Shown one piece after another: positions 1 through 10,509 of a stretch of 64,000 nt of DNA. Numbering within the stretch: position 1 is the stretch's first letter; the number at the start of each line of letters is the position of its first letter. Source of the stretch: Hymenopus coronatus (Eukaryota > Arthropoda > Insecta > Mantodea > Hymenopodidae); assembly GCA_030762935.1 (NCBI GenBank), contig CM060897.1:109024176-109088175 (forward strand), written 5' to 3'. The translations under genes were made by a program, and so were the position numbers. The notes beneath the pieces are model-generated. The model did no database searches and was not told the origin of the DNA. It saw only the letters and a list, made by a program, of their open reading frames with translations.

Positions 1-452
1 GAAGACCTCCTTATTCTGGATGAGTTTTCTAGACTTTTGCGTAACGGTTAAACAGATAGACAAAAATTTAAAACACAGCAACTGTAGATCTTGTTAAAAC
101 ACATAACATATATCATATACCTTTTCTTGTAGAGTTGACCGTTTTTAAGGTATTTCTTGTTATTGGTTGCAGTATTAAACTACCCAACTTTTCTCAAACG
201 GGACCATGCAAGGCGAAGCGAACCTCAATTATTTCACATAGCGACCAATCTTTAAAATATCTGATTATCGCTTTAGCTTATTATATTCCCTTATTTCGCT
301 TCTACTTACAACGAAGCAAGTAATAAGACCAAATCTACTAATGTTTACCTCGCAATGTTTTATGTTGCAGATAAAAGAATAATATTTCTAAGAATAGCAC
401 GTATATGGAACAGCTAGAGAAAGTTATGTGATGGAACACATCAGATATCTTT
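1..452 (+). repeat. R-element, 3' half, cut by window edge
   Basis: This is the 3' half of the dominant family (fully described at 5371-6245). It reads from the part corresponding to 'gacctctttattctggatga' to the terminal hairpin and CACATCAGA near 440-450. The left part lies outside the window. It is non-coding, and the short ORFs across it are chance frames. Confidence 0.85.
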
Positions 453-504
453 TGTTCCATTTTGCATTTCAGTAAATGGTCATAGATGCTGTATTCTGGT
501 TGGA

Positions 505-691
505 ACATGTGTACAATTGTCAATTTTTTTATTTTTCTACACACATTTACACTCTCATTTATACATCCAAACTCTGAGAGGGATGGGGAATGTTCTTGGC
601 TAGAGAAAAATTCCCATCCCCAGCCGGGAATCGAACCCGGGACTCCTGGCACAGAAGGCAGGTACTCTAATGACTGAGCTACGGGACCAGC
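505..691 (-). mobile_element. tRNA-derived SINE, family A
   Basis: On the minus strand the element starts at about 691 with a tRNA-like head. It has an A-box-like TAGCTCAGTCATTAGAG and a B box GGTTCGATTCC near 630-640. A family-specific body follows with TTTTTCTCTAGCC, a CCCATCCC stretch and GTGTAAATGTGTG. Copies at 14079-14372, 22175-22428 and 27400-28775 share this body. The tail is truncated here. The tRNA-like part is too diverged to be a functional tRNA gene. Confidence 0.8.
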
Positions 692-1223
692 CTAAATATG
701 TGATAAATAAAATGTATATCTTGAATATTTTGGGAATATCCTCTGAAGTCCTCTTCATTCTGAATAACCGTTGCAACAGGAAAACCATAGGAGATAGACA
801 AAAAGTTATTATACTAGTTATATATGTATATATTTAAAATATATATTTATGCCATATAAATTTTATTGTGGAGCTAACCATTTCAGAGATACTCCTTGAA
901 ATTGGTTTCAATTTTGAAACACCTATAGTTTTCTCGAAAGTCGCAAGTCATTTCATATCGCTCTTGTTTTACACCTGGCTGTGCAAAGAGAAGTGAATTT
1001 CAACCTCATCATAAGCACCAGCTTTTAAAAGATTTGACTGTCGCTTTGGTCTAATGTGTTCCCTTATTTCCATTTTACTTGCAAGGAATCAAGTAACAAG
1101 ACAATTTCTGCTAATATTTATCTCGATTTGCATGAATTAGATACAAGATAATATTTGTTAAGATCTGTTTGTTTCTAGAACAGGTAGAAAAAGTCATATG
1201 AGTGGAACACATCAGATTGTTAG
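692..1223 (+). repeat. R-element, 3' portion
   Basis: It starts inside the body at 'aaataaaatgtatatcttga', directly against the SINE, and ends with GTGGAACACATCAGA at about 1204-1218. The 5' palindrome and microsatellite are missing. Confidence 0.85.
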
Positions 1224-1229
1224 AAAACG

Positions 1230-1405
1230 ATTCCTGGTTGTGTTAGTGAGCAGCATAATTCGAAAACGAAAAGTCACTTAAATACCAAAATTTATGTTTA
1301 TATTAGAAATCTACAAGGGTTCCAAACAAAGATTTTCAACAAAATCACAGACCTCCAAACTACATTTACAAAAAATATTTTTCGAAAATTATCATTTTCT
1401 AAAAA
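1230..1405 (+). repeat. R-element, internal fragment
   Basis: Short segment matching the middle of the family (CATAATTCGAAAACGAAAAG, then the CTACAAGGGTTCC region and TTTTCAACAAAATC). It is followed at once by another copy that starts earlier in the consensus. Confidence 0.7.
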
Positions 1406-2138
1406 TGTGGAGTGTATATGTGCGTGCAAGCGTGCGCGTCTGTGGACTCAGAAACGAAAAGTTGGTTAAGTACTAAACTTGGTATTTGAATGTAGTATTT
1501 TCCACGGATGCGTCACTAAGATTTTCAACAAAATCCTCCATCCCAAATTACCCTTTACATGGAACATTTTTCGAAATATTCCATTTTATAAAGCACCACT
1601 ATAACAATTTTGATTAAAATTCTGTATATGAAAGATTACATGGAAAATAAAATGAATATCATGAATTGCTTGGGAATATTTCTTCAACTCCTCATCATTC
1701 TGAATGACTTTTGATACTGGTAAACAGTAAGAGATAGATAAAAACTTACTATACAAAAATATAGATATCATTAAAACACACAATTTATGTCATTTACTTT
1801 TCTGTAGAGCTAACCATTTTAAATCTGTAACTCGTTTTAAGTTTAAGATGGTTAAACTATTCTGAAACGTTAAACCCTTATCCATTTCATCTCTCTTTTG
1901 TTTTACCTCTGACTATGTAAAAAGAGTCTCATTCCAATTTGAAAAGATTGACTATCACTCTAGCCTAGCGTATTCTCTTATTTTCCTTCCGCTTGCAAGG
2001 AACTAAATCAATAAGGCAATTTCTGGCAATGTTTATCTAGATTAGGATGATGTAGACGAAAAGAATAATCTTTCATAAGAATAATTTGTTTGCAGAACAG
2101 ATAGAGAAGTCGTGTGAATCGAACACATCAGAATTTTT
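1406..2138 (+). repeat. R-element lacking the 5' palindrome
   Basis: It begins in the GT-rich microsatellite (about 1415-1445, including GCGTCTGTGGAC) and runs through the whole body to CGAACACATCAGA at about 2117-2130. It has diverged noticeably from the young copies. Confidence 0.85.
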
Positions 2139-2507
2139 ATTGGACTTAACTACTTCCGAGATATTACTTATTATTTGTTTATATTTTAAAGTACTTTTAC
2201 TTTCCTCAAATGGAATGCTGTTAGATATTTTTTTTATGCTCATGGAAAACAAAGCGAACAAAGCGAACGCAAATTCAAAGTCATCACCTAAAAGCCATCT
2301 CTTAAATGATTTGACTATCGCTTAAGCTTAGTGGATTCCCTTATTCCGTTGTATCCACAAGGAAAATAAAACACTTAATATAAAAAATAAAAGCACTTAT
2401 GCAAATGTTTATCTGAAGTAACGTGAAGTCGTTAAAAGAATACGCATTTAAATAATATATTTGGATGAATGGTTAGAGAAAGGTACGTGAATGTAACTTA
2501 TACTGAT
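2139..2507 (+). repeat. R-element, degraded 3' part
   Basis: Recognisable by GATTTGACTATCGCTTAAGC at about 2308, the following CTTATT block and a decayed terminal segment near 2470-2500 (GTTAGAGAAAGGTACGTGAATG). It is the most decayed copy of the left-edge series. Confidence 0.65.
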
Positions 2508-3214
2508 TATGTACCTAATGATGTTCAAATATGATTGAACCAGCAGAAATAATGGATATGATTTATTGTTTTCTGGCAAGCTAGAATGCACACCTATCCT
2601 ATGCAATTAAATTATATTCTTCTTAATTTATTCAATATAGCCTATAATACATTAGTTTGTTAAAGGTCCTGAATATAATCTACTTTAGCTATTAGTTTAT
2701 CGTTAAATATTGCTGCCACTTCATAAACAATCTTGAAAGATTCTTTAACGAAACCTAACAATGAGACCGCGTTGTAGAATCGATTACAAAGCTCTAATGG
2801 GGAACTTATGAACTGTTTGCCGCTGTAAACGCCTTTAACAGAGTTAGCGTGTGGAGTGTAGGTCTTATCTTACTCAACTTCTCTGGCTGTAAAAAAGGCA
2901 ACGTAAAGAAACATAGAAGAGGATATTGGGGTCACCGCACCTCCCTGCTATGTGCGTATATAAATGTGCCCACTTAAATGTTTTCTACCACCATTTTTGC
3001 TACGAGTTTTCCAAGTCTTTGGTTGTGTATAAGGACCTTAAAAATGATGAATGGAAGAAGCAGTCCTTAGAGCGCACTGATCGAGTGAGGTGACTCCAGT
3101 ATAATGATTTGATCCTCGTCAGGCCTTTCATTTTGTTCTTTTTTTCCTGGTTTGCCCAGATCGATAGGCCAGGCTGCACACCAAGAACAAGATACTGACT
3201 CAGGGGGATATATA
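2508..3214. other. No recognisable feature
   Basis: AT-rich sequence with only short random ORFs. I see no similarity to the repeat families of the window and no convincing exon. Confidence 0.6.
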
Positions 3215-3468
3215 GCCTTCCTAGGTAGTGTGATAGAAGCGTATCTGCTCAAATTCAATAGGTTGCGAGTTCGAATCCTGCTTCGGGTAGATTACCCGGA
3301 CAGGGTTTTTCCGGGGTTTTCCATTATGTTCTGAGAAGACGAATGTCGAGTAACTTTAAGCTCCCAGACCCCGAGATCATTTGAGGATCATTTCACCAAT
3401 TTCTTTCATCGTCCGATATGACCGACTAGGCTAAAGGATGTTAAGTTACAAGGAAAATAAAGAGGAAT
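3215..3468 (+). mobile_element. tRNA-derived SINE, family B
   Basis: The tRNA-like head has an A-box-like TAGTGTGATAGAAGCG and a B box GAGTTCGAATCC at about 3268. The diagnostic family B body follows: GGGTTTTTCCGGGGTTTTCC, GAAGACGAATGTCGAGTAAC, ATCATTTGAGGATCATTTC and a GGCTAAAGGATGTTAAG end. The A-rich tail 'aaggaaaataaa' closes it. Sister copies are at 10011, 12966, 44375 and 59511. Confidence 0.88.
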
Positions 3469-3844
3469 ATGCCTACAGTATGCATTACGTCACATAATTG
3501 AGGATAACCTATTGCTACGGTTAAATCAAGTGTTAGGATTCAAGCGCAAATATAGGGCTAACCTTCCCCCCGTATTGGTTATATCACCTTACTCTCTAGC
3601 CGAGCTCTTATGTTTGTAGTTGTGAACGCACGAGTACGCCGACTCACAAGGGAACCGTATACGAATGCGTAACCTGAAACTTCGCGAAGAGGTAGAAAAT
3701 CACAATTAGACACATACAAAAATGATCTGCCTCAGTTAATTCCGGCACTTGTAACCGACCTAAACAGCGGGCATTTGCAGCTATCAGTGGAGGAGTCTCG
3801 GACACGGAACCTAGCTGGGGGTGTAGAGTCATCAGTGATTATTT
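3469..3844. other. Unassigned, slightly GC-richer stretch
   Basis: It contains a 62-codon minus-strand open frame (3644-3832) in which AANARCLGRLQVPEL looks non-random, but no family was recognised. It could belong with the ORF at 3845-4267 as one decayed gene or transposon. Confidence 0.3.
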
Positions 3845-4267
3845 CTATTCCGACGTGAGTCCGGTGTGAGAACATTCGATTGCGTTGATAAAACACACGT
3901 TACTCTTACACCACCCACAGAGAAACAAGGCATCCGCGTTGCATTCTCCTTCTTCGCACTGTTGATTTTTCGTATCAGGACAAAATCGTTTTGGCGTTAA
4001 GAACTCTGGTGTTCTCTTCGATGTACAGCTGCATACAGACCATGAGTATTTGATCCTGTTATGAAATCTGGGAGAACAGAAGTGAAATAAAATAAAGGTT
4101 TGCAATTTTGAACACTGTCTCTCTTGAAGTACTGAATATTTAAATTTTGATTTACCACCATATTGTTTATCTTGAAATTCTAACGACGTTTCAACATAAA
4201 TGACCCTCCAATGTTCGTCTATTACCTGAACTATGTATGTTCTCCGCCAGTTTAGCTTCCTCTTCAC
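3845..4267 (-). CDS. Hypothetical 140-residue Cys-rich ORF
   Basis: One of the longer non-repeat open frames of the window, with composition unlike its AT-rich surroundings. The N-terminal half is basic and hydrophobic-mixed. The C-terminal third (residues about 95-135) has clustered cysteines, including RFCPDTKNQQC, FLCGWCKSNVCF and IECSHT. The CP..C..CK..VC spacing loosely resembles the C-terminal cysteine-rich domain of piggyBac transposases, but the rest of that protein and TTAA-flanked ends are not seen. An overlapping minus frame (4264-4521) may be an upstream exon or chance. It may equally be a chance frame or a decayed host exon. Confidence 0.3.
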   Translation of the reverse strand: MKRKLNWRRTYIVQVIDEHWRVIYVETSLEFQDKQYGGKSKFKYSVLQERQCSKLQTFILFHFCSPRFHNRIKYSWSVCSCTSKRTPEFLTPKRFCPDTKNQQCEEGECNADALFLCGWCKSNVCFINAIECSHTGLTSE

Positions 4268-5370
4268 TGATTTCCTTTGTCAGACATATATTTTTGCTGT
4301 CGAAAATAATTTATTGCATATAACAAAACATTGACTGGATTCAACGCTGGTTTACACATTTTCAAGTTAAAGTATTTCACATTCCTCACACAGAATAAAC
4401 TATGCATAGTCGCAAAGAGAAGAGGTAGCGAAGAATGAGAGAGGGATTTAGAGACAGGATACAACATAAACCGTCCCTCTTCGGCAGTTGACAAAGGCTG
4501 TTCAATTTTTAAGAAGTGCAATATTAATGCTAGAATTCCAAGTACTTCCAGTTAATTTAAGCAGCGAATATTTGGTGTGTATGTAGCTATATTGTTTGTC
4601 TGCTTATGTGTGATATTTAAGGTTAGCTTTCGATATGCACTCATGCACATTTTCCTTGCAGACGAGTCGAGTTGTAATAGCCTACGGGAGGCGAAAGGCG
4701 GATGATTCCTATTCTATCACTTTCCTGTCCATCATTTCCTTTCATCTCATGTTTCAGGGTTATAGGCCTAGGTGATGACGATTAGTGTGTTGTAGCAGGA
4801 TAGTGCAATTTGTATCATGTGAGAGGATCCTCGGATGGCCTAGTGGTGCCCCTTCTTGGGAGGGATTTGGTTCGTTTTGGTGGATTTCTTCCAAATTTAC
4901 TTCACTTTACCGGTAGCAGACACCTCTTGGTTGTGCTGTTCATATGCAAGAGCTGCCAACATTTGAGCGAATTACACAGTGACATAATTCAGGGCTACAG
5001 ATTATTTTATAAATCTTATTATGTAAATATGTCTCTTAATAAAAATGCCCTACACGTCTCATAATTTGAGAAAATTGATTGCAATTTTAGCTTTGAAGCA
5101 CACGCAAAAATAATGTGAAAAATAGTATAATAAATCCTAAAATGTCATTGAATGTAAAGTAGGGATGTAAAGGAAATTTATATATAATTTTATTTAAAAG
5201 GTTAAAAAATACGACACAAAGATAAAAACTTTTGAAACAATAAAGAGGATTTATTCCTCAAGTCCAATTTTATATTCATCACAAATAAACAATATTCATC
5301 CAATGCGATTAACTGATGAGACCGAAGGGATTTTACGAAGAAAAATTAGGAACTATTTTATTTAAAAAAA
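4268..5370. other. No recognisable feature
   Basis: It includes an 85-codon minus frame (4264-4521) and an 84-codon plus frame (4810-5064), neither with recognisable motifs. The rest is AT-rich and unassigned. Confidence 0.45.
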
Positions 5371-6245
5371 TCTGAAGTGTTCCATTCACATGACTTTCTC
5401 TACATCTCCGCAACAAATTATTATTAAAAAACTTAGGATTTTATTTACTTCATGCTGATCGAGAAAAAATTAGCAGAAATTGTCTTATTATTTGCTTCTT
5501 TATAAGTAGAAGCGAATAAGGGAGTAGCATAAGTTAAGGTCATGGTCAAAAGCTGGTTGCCATGTGACTGAAGTTCCTTTGTTTGTATGGACAGGAGTTG
5601 ACAAATTCCTGTATGAGAAAAGTATGTTTTTCAAAATTGAAACAAAAAACAAGGAATATCTTAAAAACGATCACCTCCACGAAAAAAATGCATATAACAT
5701 AAATTGTGTGTTCTAATGTGATCTACATTTTCTGTGTGGTAAGGTTTTGTCCATCTTTTACAGTTTGGCAGTTTTGCAAAAATTCGTAAAATTCATCCAG
5801 AATAAAGTAGTCTTCAGAACTATTCCCAGAAAATTCTAGATGTACATTTTATTTGTCAAGTAAATATCTTAAGTATACGAGATTTTAATCAAAATCGTTA
5901 AAGCCATTTTTAAGGAAATTAAAATTTTCAACATTTTTTCCATGTAAAGGGTAGTATGGGGTGGGGGGATTTTCTTGAAAATCTTCGTGTCGCATCCTTG
6001 GAAGATACCAAACTTAATTACCAAGTTTGGTTTTTTTTTCATTTTTGAACTATGCTGCCCACAGACACACACAGACACAGACAGACAGACAGACGCACAC
6101 ATGGACATTTTTCTAAAAATGCTTTTTTTTTTTGGATTCAGGGGGTCTCAAAACATATATTTCCGTTGAAATCTCGGTATCGAATTTTTGGGTGCAATAC
6201 AATACCCTCTCTATACACTGTACATAGTGCGTATAGAGAAAGTAA
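5371..6245 (-). repeat. R-element, near full length (family type copy)
   Basis: Type copy of the dominant family, about 875 bp, lying on the minus strand in the sense used here. Plus-strand order: a T-rich-flanked end TCTGAAGTGTTCCATTCACA, containing a degenerate form of the small ATGTG/CACAT hairpin seen in other copies. Next come ACTTTCTCTAC, about 600 bp of conserved non-coding body, and a CACAGA/CAGA microsatellite (about 6060-6105; GTCT repeats on the other strand). A conserved block AAATCTCGGTATCGAATTTT follows, then a terminal palindrome ending GTATAGAGAAAGTAA. No frame is kept open between copies, so it is non-autonomous. The combination of subterminal inverted motif, hairpins at both ends and a GTCT microsatellite core matches the described DINE-1/HINE plan. 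That class assignment is inference. Confidence 0.88.
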
Positions 6246-7075
6246 AACTGCAACCTCACATTAATTTTAAAGGTTGAATAGACCTGGTTTATGAAGATCT
6301 TATTTTAGATAAATATGAGAGTGAATCGCGAAATGGTTTATAAACCTATAAGAAAAGTTAATCATTAAACTTAACCAAATTTTCAAAGAATTATTGTTAT
6401 TGGCATTAGAATGTATTTTTCCTTGCAGAATATTGCTATGGTTACTTATGCATCTTCTGGAAAAGTGTAATGGAATTTAAATAAAAACTGAGACTGTAAA
6501 TATTAAAACGTAGTTATTAAAAAAATTATTTTATAAAGTAGTATTCTAGGAATAGGCGTATCTTTAAATTGCATGTAAATGTTGACTATTTATGGATGAC
6601 CAAAGATTCCAACATCTATTTACTACCAAAAACTATTTTCATTTTTTTGACCGATTGCCAAAAACTTACCCAGTGTCGTTAACGTTAGTAATCATGAGAA
6701 GTAAATAGAGGCAAGCATATTACCAGAATGCTACCAAAGGAATGCAGATAAAGTTAAACAAAACAGAATCCCTTTTGCGACGAGACAAGAATTTTAATGT
6801 ACTGTCAAACTCGAAACTAAAGTAAATCATTTTTACATTTAACAGCAAGTTATTATTCATTAGCCTAAGTTGTTGAGAATTTGATATTTCGATGCTATTT
6901 TCTACTGTCGTAATATCATTTCAAAATGTAGGGGATAATAAGTAAAATGTACTGGTGGTTCGAGCGAAATGCGTATGCTTTGCATTTACAAGCTCTGAAC
7001 TGTCCAATTCATCACTTTTGAGTAGATCACTCACCTTGCCGTTAAGTGTGAGAGTTTGGACAAGTTTTCTGTTAA
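6246..7075. other. No recognisable feature
   Basis: AT-rich, with no repeat family match or coding signal. Confidence 0.6.
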
Positions 7076-7079
7076 ACTC

Positions 7080-7222
7080 GTGGTGGAAGCGGAACCAACC
7101 AATATTGCTCTACCGACCCGGGGAAACCACGAAAAAAAACCATAGTCAGAATGGTCAACCCGACAGGAATAGAACCCAGCACCTTTCAAATACGAACGTC
7201 ACATATTACCATGCCATTTCGA
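7080..7222 (-). mobile_element. Degenerate tRNA-derived SINE, family H
   Basis: The minus strand carries a B-box-like GGTTCTATTCCTG inside a tRNA-like head (about 7150-7215). GGTTTTTTTTCGTGGTTTCC follows, the same kind of post-head motif as in family B. The A box is poor. A related structure is at 44890-45110. Confidence 0.5.
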
Positions 7223-7930
7223 TGCATTTATTGGTATGATTTTGAACAATAAAACATACTTACACAATAACACTATACACAAATTTAATGAATATGTGAA
7301 CATTTCCTCTTTGATTGAGAAAACATGCAACCCTTTCAGGCACAGATTACTTTTGTCCGTTTTCTACACGTTATTATACAAACCGCAAAGATATATAAGT
7401 GATTCACGTGTCAAACACATTTTTCTTAACAACCATGGATTTTTAGAAATGTATTATTCTATGCTAAAATTCTAAGTTTTAATACGTAGAAATCAACAGC
7501 ATTTTTTAAATCCGGTTATAATTTCTACTGGAACCTCTCACGGACCGATTTTGCTCTGGCTCCCAGCAACATTTACCTACTGGTTTAAAACTGCAAATAG
7601 TTTGGTACAAGTCGAACTGCTCTTTGCCTCTGTTTCAAAGCCGAAAATATACTGCTAGTGGAGGGGATAGACCTGCTGAATATTTCTATTTCACCTTTGT
7701 TTTAGGATGGGGCGGGCCCCAGTTATAAAATCGGAGATATGACATACCTGAATAATGATAGACAGAGGTGTGATACTTGTTTTACAGAATTTCTAAACAT
7801 ATTAATACATTCACTTTTTAAGTTATACATACTTACTTTTTAACTGATATTACAGTATAAACATCGAATTTAGGTTCACATGTAATCAATCCAGAATACA
7901 TTTCTATCGATTGAAATAGTATATAAAAGG
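7223..7930. other. No recognisable feature
   Basis: It holds a 79-codon plus frame (7236-7475) rich in N, Y and I, as expected of AT-rich non-coding DNA. Nothing else is recognised. Confidence 0.55.
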
Positions 7931-8863
7931 TAGTGTGCGCATAAAGTCCGTATACCCCTATATTAAATTCAAACTGACTTGAAATAAAAGTACAAATTTC
8001 CAATAGTTATGTAATTAAATGTTTTTCCTTACATCTTGGGACTCCGAAACATCTAATTATTTGTTTTAACCATAATATAGGTGACATACACTAGCACATC
8101 AACGAAAAGAAGCAAATATTGACTGATTAGGTACCTCTGAGTGAATAATAATGCTTATTAATCTGTTACAGAGATATGAAGAAAGTGAACACTTATGAGT
8201 TTTGCCTTCCCAGACATTCTTTGGAATTGTTGCAATATCCGACCACAAGCATTAACAGTGTCTCCAAATCAGCATCTGATAATTCATTCACATTCAATGG
8301 ACGCCAACACTTCATTTTCAGATCCACTTTAATGTGTCTCCTCATTGTTGATTCCGGTACCCCGAGTTCTGCAGCACGTTTCCTTAAGGATTTAACCGGA
8401 GATTCTTGGATAGATGTTTAACAAGTCCAAGTCTGGTGGATGGTCTTCCACTTCTCGTCGCGACGCGAACACTGCCCGTTAAAAATTTTCCCATTCCCAC
8501 GCTAACGTCTTCTTTGTCGCTGCTGCTTTCACAAACCGTGCAGCGAAATCATCCATGACATTGATTTGTCATTAATTTGACGCTCATGAACCCACACAGC
8601 GAACACTAAGCGTTCCTCAATTGTGTAATCACTTGTATCAGACATTCTTTCTCAATATCTCGGCATCAACTAATTTGATTCATAAGATTTGTTGATTTGT
8701 TTTCATAAGAGCGACAACAATCGAAAAATCGAAGTCGTCAACAATGGGTATCTGACAGGAGAATAATATGAATATATACCAACCTCAAAGAAAAAAAAAA
8801 CATATTTACTCACGTAATTTTAAATTTAGTAGAGGGGTATACGGACTTTGTGCACACACTGTA
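7931..8863 (-). mobile_element. Tc1/mariner-superfamily element, internally deleted
   Basis: The terminal inverted repeats share CAAAGTCCGTATACCCCT-type sequence. The left end has ATAAAGTCCGTATACCCCTA after TA at 7931; the right end has AGGGGTATACGGACTTTGTG before TA at 8862. Both ends keep homology for 30 or more bases. TA at both outer ends fits the superfamily's target duplication. The interior carries only the N-terminal part of a transposase gene on the minus strand, so this is a deletion derivative of about 0.93 kb. Confidence 0.75.
8170..8645 (-). pseudogene. Transposase N-terminal fragment (Tc1/mariner type), broken
   Basis: It starts at an ATG (8643-8645) with MSDTSDYTIEERLVFAVWV. 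After frame changes and stops it continues with RSGRPSTRLG and ESPVKSLRKRAAELGVPEST, ending near LNVNELSDADLETL. GRPST followed by SP.KS.R..A.ELG...ST is the typical linker and second helix-turn-helix of arthropod mariner-type transposases. The DDE catalytic core is absent, so the element cannot be autonomous. Confidence 0.7.
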
Positions 8864-9450
8864 GAACGGTAGAATATCACTCCAAAACGATTCAACGCAA
8901 GGTAAAAGGAATCTTCAGATTTCGTTTTTAAAAGTTTAAAAATTCAGCAAGTTAGCAGCACGTTAGTGAGGCATTTCAAGTCGTTGCAATTGGTTGTAAT
9001 TGAAATTACTATGTGTTAAGCTCTATTTTGAAGTACAAATTAGATCTGTTTTATCTACACAGTTATACAGAAAAGTTATATATTCGTTATCAGATATACA
9101 AAGTTCTAAAAGAACCTGCCGCAGCCGATCGAAGACACTTTGAATACAGAACACGTATCCATAATTTTGCAACGATTAAGTGGAACTTCGTTATAAGCTC
9201 ATACAAAATATCAAGAAATCAGATAAGCGGGGTAATAAATCATGTCAGATAAGCGTCCTTGTGTAACACCACCACGCAATGTGATGCTTTCCGCCAATTA
9301 ACTAGCACGTTGTTACTAATAATTTGGATAATTGCAGAACTTTGATATTGTGGTGTATGGACTAATTTGGTTACATAACCTCTCCAACACAACATTCGGC
9401 TAAATGGCCTCATGTTAGGGTTGTCCTTCGATGGCAAGATTAAATGTGCT
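8864..9450. other. No recognisable feature
   Basis: Contains a 79-codon plus frame (9013-9252) and a 65-codon minus frame (9240-9437) without known motifs. Confidence 0.5.
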
Positions 9451-9527
9451 ACTGGAAGAAATAGGTACCTCCTATTTACTGGAAAAAATAGGTACCTCCT
9501 TTTACTGGAATAAATAGGTACCTATTT
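9451..9527. repeat. Short tandem repeat, three units of 24-27 bp
   Basis: Three consecutive units begin ACTGGAAGAAATAGGTACCT, ACTGGAAAAAATAGGTACCT and ACTGGAATAAATAGGTACCT at 9451, 9478 and 9504. Each contains the palindrome AGGTACCT. No similar array was seen elsewhere in the window. Confidence 0.9.
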
Positions 9528-10010
9528 CTTATCTTGTAGTTCGTAGTTTCTTGTAGTTTTATTCGCAAGGAACACGGGAAAATGGCAAAGTTAATGAACA
9601 TTTTATCTTAATAACAATATATTTAGAATCAACATAAATTATTTATTTTACAATTTACTGAACCCTAAGCTACTAAAGTATATACATTTTTATACTGATT
9701 TAATGTTACAGTACAGAGACTCAAAAGTTAATAATAGATAATATCAAACTTCATTAATTCTAGTAACTAAACGAGAACTTAAAGCTATAAACAGAATTTT
9801 AAAAGTAAACACATTCTTTATTGGAAATTTTGGCATTTAGGGCTTTCAATATGCATGCAACTGAAATTGTTGTTTAATAAATTAACTATAAGTATTGAAA
9901 TATATAACAAATAACATAAAATTAATGCGACCACAATATATATTGAAAACAAAAAACATAATGGTACTCTAAATTCATGCCACATTAATGTACACCAAGA
10001 GGTATTTTCA
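9528..10010. other. No recognisable feature
   Basis: Very AT-rich; nothing recognised. Confidence 0.6.
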
Positions 10011-10238
10011 CCGCCGGGGTAGAGTGGGGAAAGCCTATCTGCCTCACAATCAACAGGTCGCGAGTTCGAATCCCGCTTGGGGCGAGTTAACGCGGATAAG
10101 GTGTTTCTCGGAGTTTTACGTATGGTGACTAACTTTAAGCTCCGTGGGCCTCGAGATCATTTGAGCATCATTTTCCCAATTTCATTCATCAATACCAACA
10201 GGTTAAAGAATGTTAAGCTATTAAAGATTAAAAAAAAC
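10011..10238 (+). mobile_element. tRNA-derived SINE, family B, internally deleted
   Basis: Head CCGCCGGGGTAGAGTGGGGA with B box GCGAGTTCGAATCC, then GGCGAGTTAACGCGGATAAG. The GAAGACGAATGTC stretch found in sister copies is lost: the sequence jumps to GGTGACTAACTTTAAGCTCC. It ends in an A-rich tail at about 10228-10240. Confidence 0.85.
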
Positions 10239-10463
10239 AACAACATATCTTTGATAAAAAACAATTCCAACTAAAAACTACATACATTTAAAGTTTACAT
10301 CCTGCTTCTCTGATTTAAATATTTCAGAATAGAATTCAAAATGTCCGTATCCTGATATAAAGTGTGTAGGCGTAAAATCTAGTGTGAATTTTCGAATGTT
10401 TAAGCGAACATAAATAGGAAATAAATATATCCCGTGTAATTGTAGGTTTTTTACTACTATTCC

Positions 10464-10509
<46 letters not shown>

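Noticed and set aside
618..691. Possible functional tRNA gene (clear A and B boxes)
   Set aside because: The head continues into a family-specific SINE body shared with other copies, and the cloverleaf is imperfect. The same applies to the heads at 26364, 31600 and 47980.
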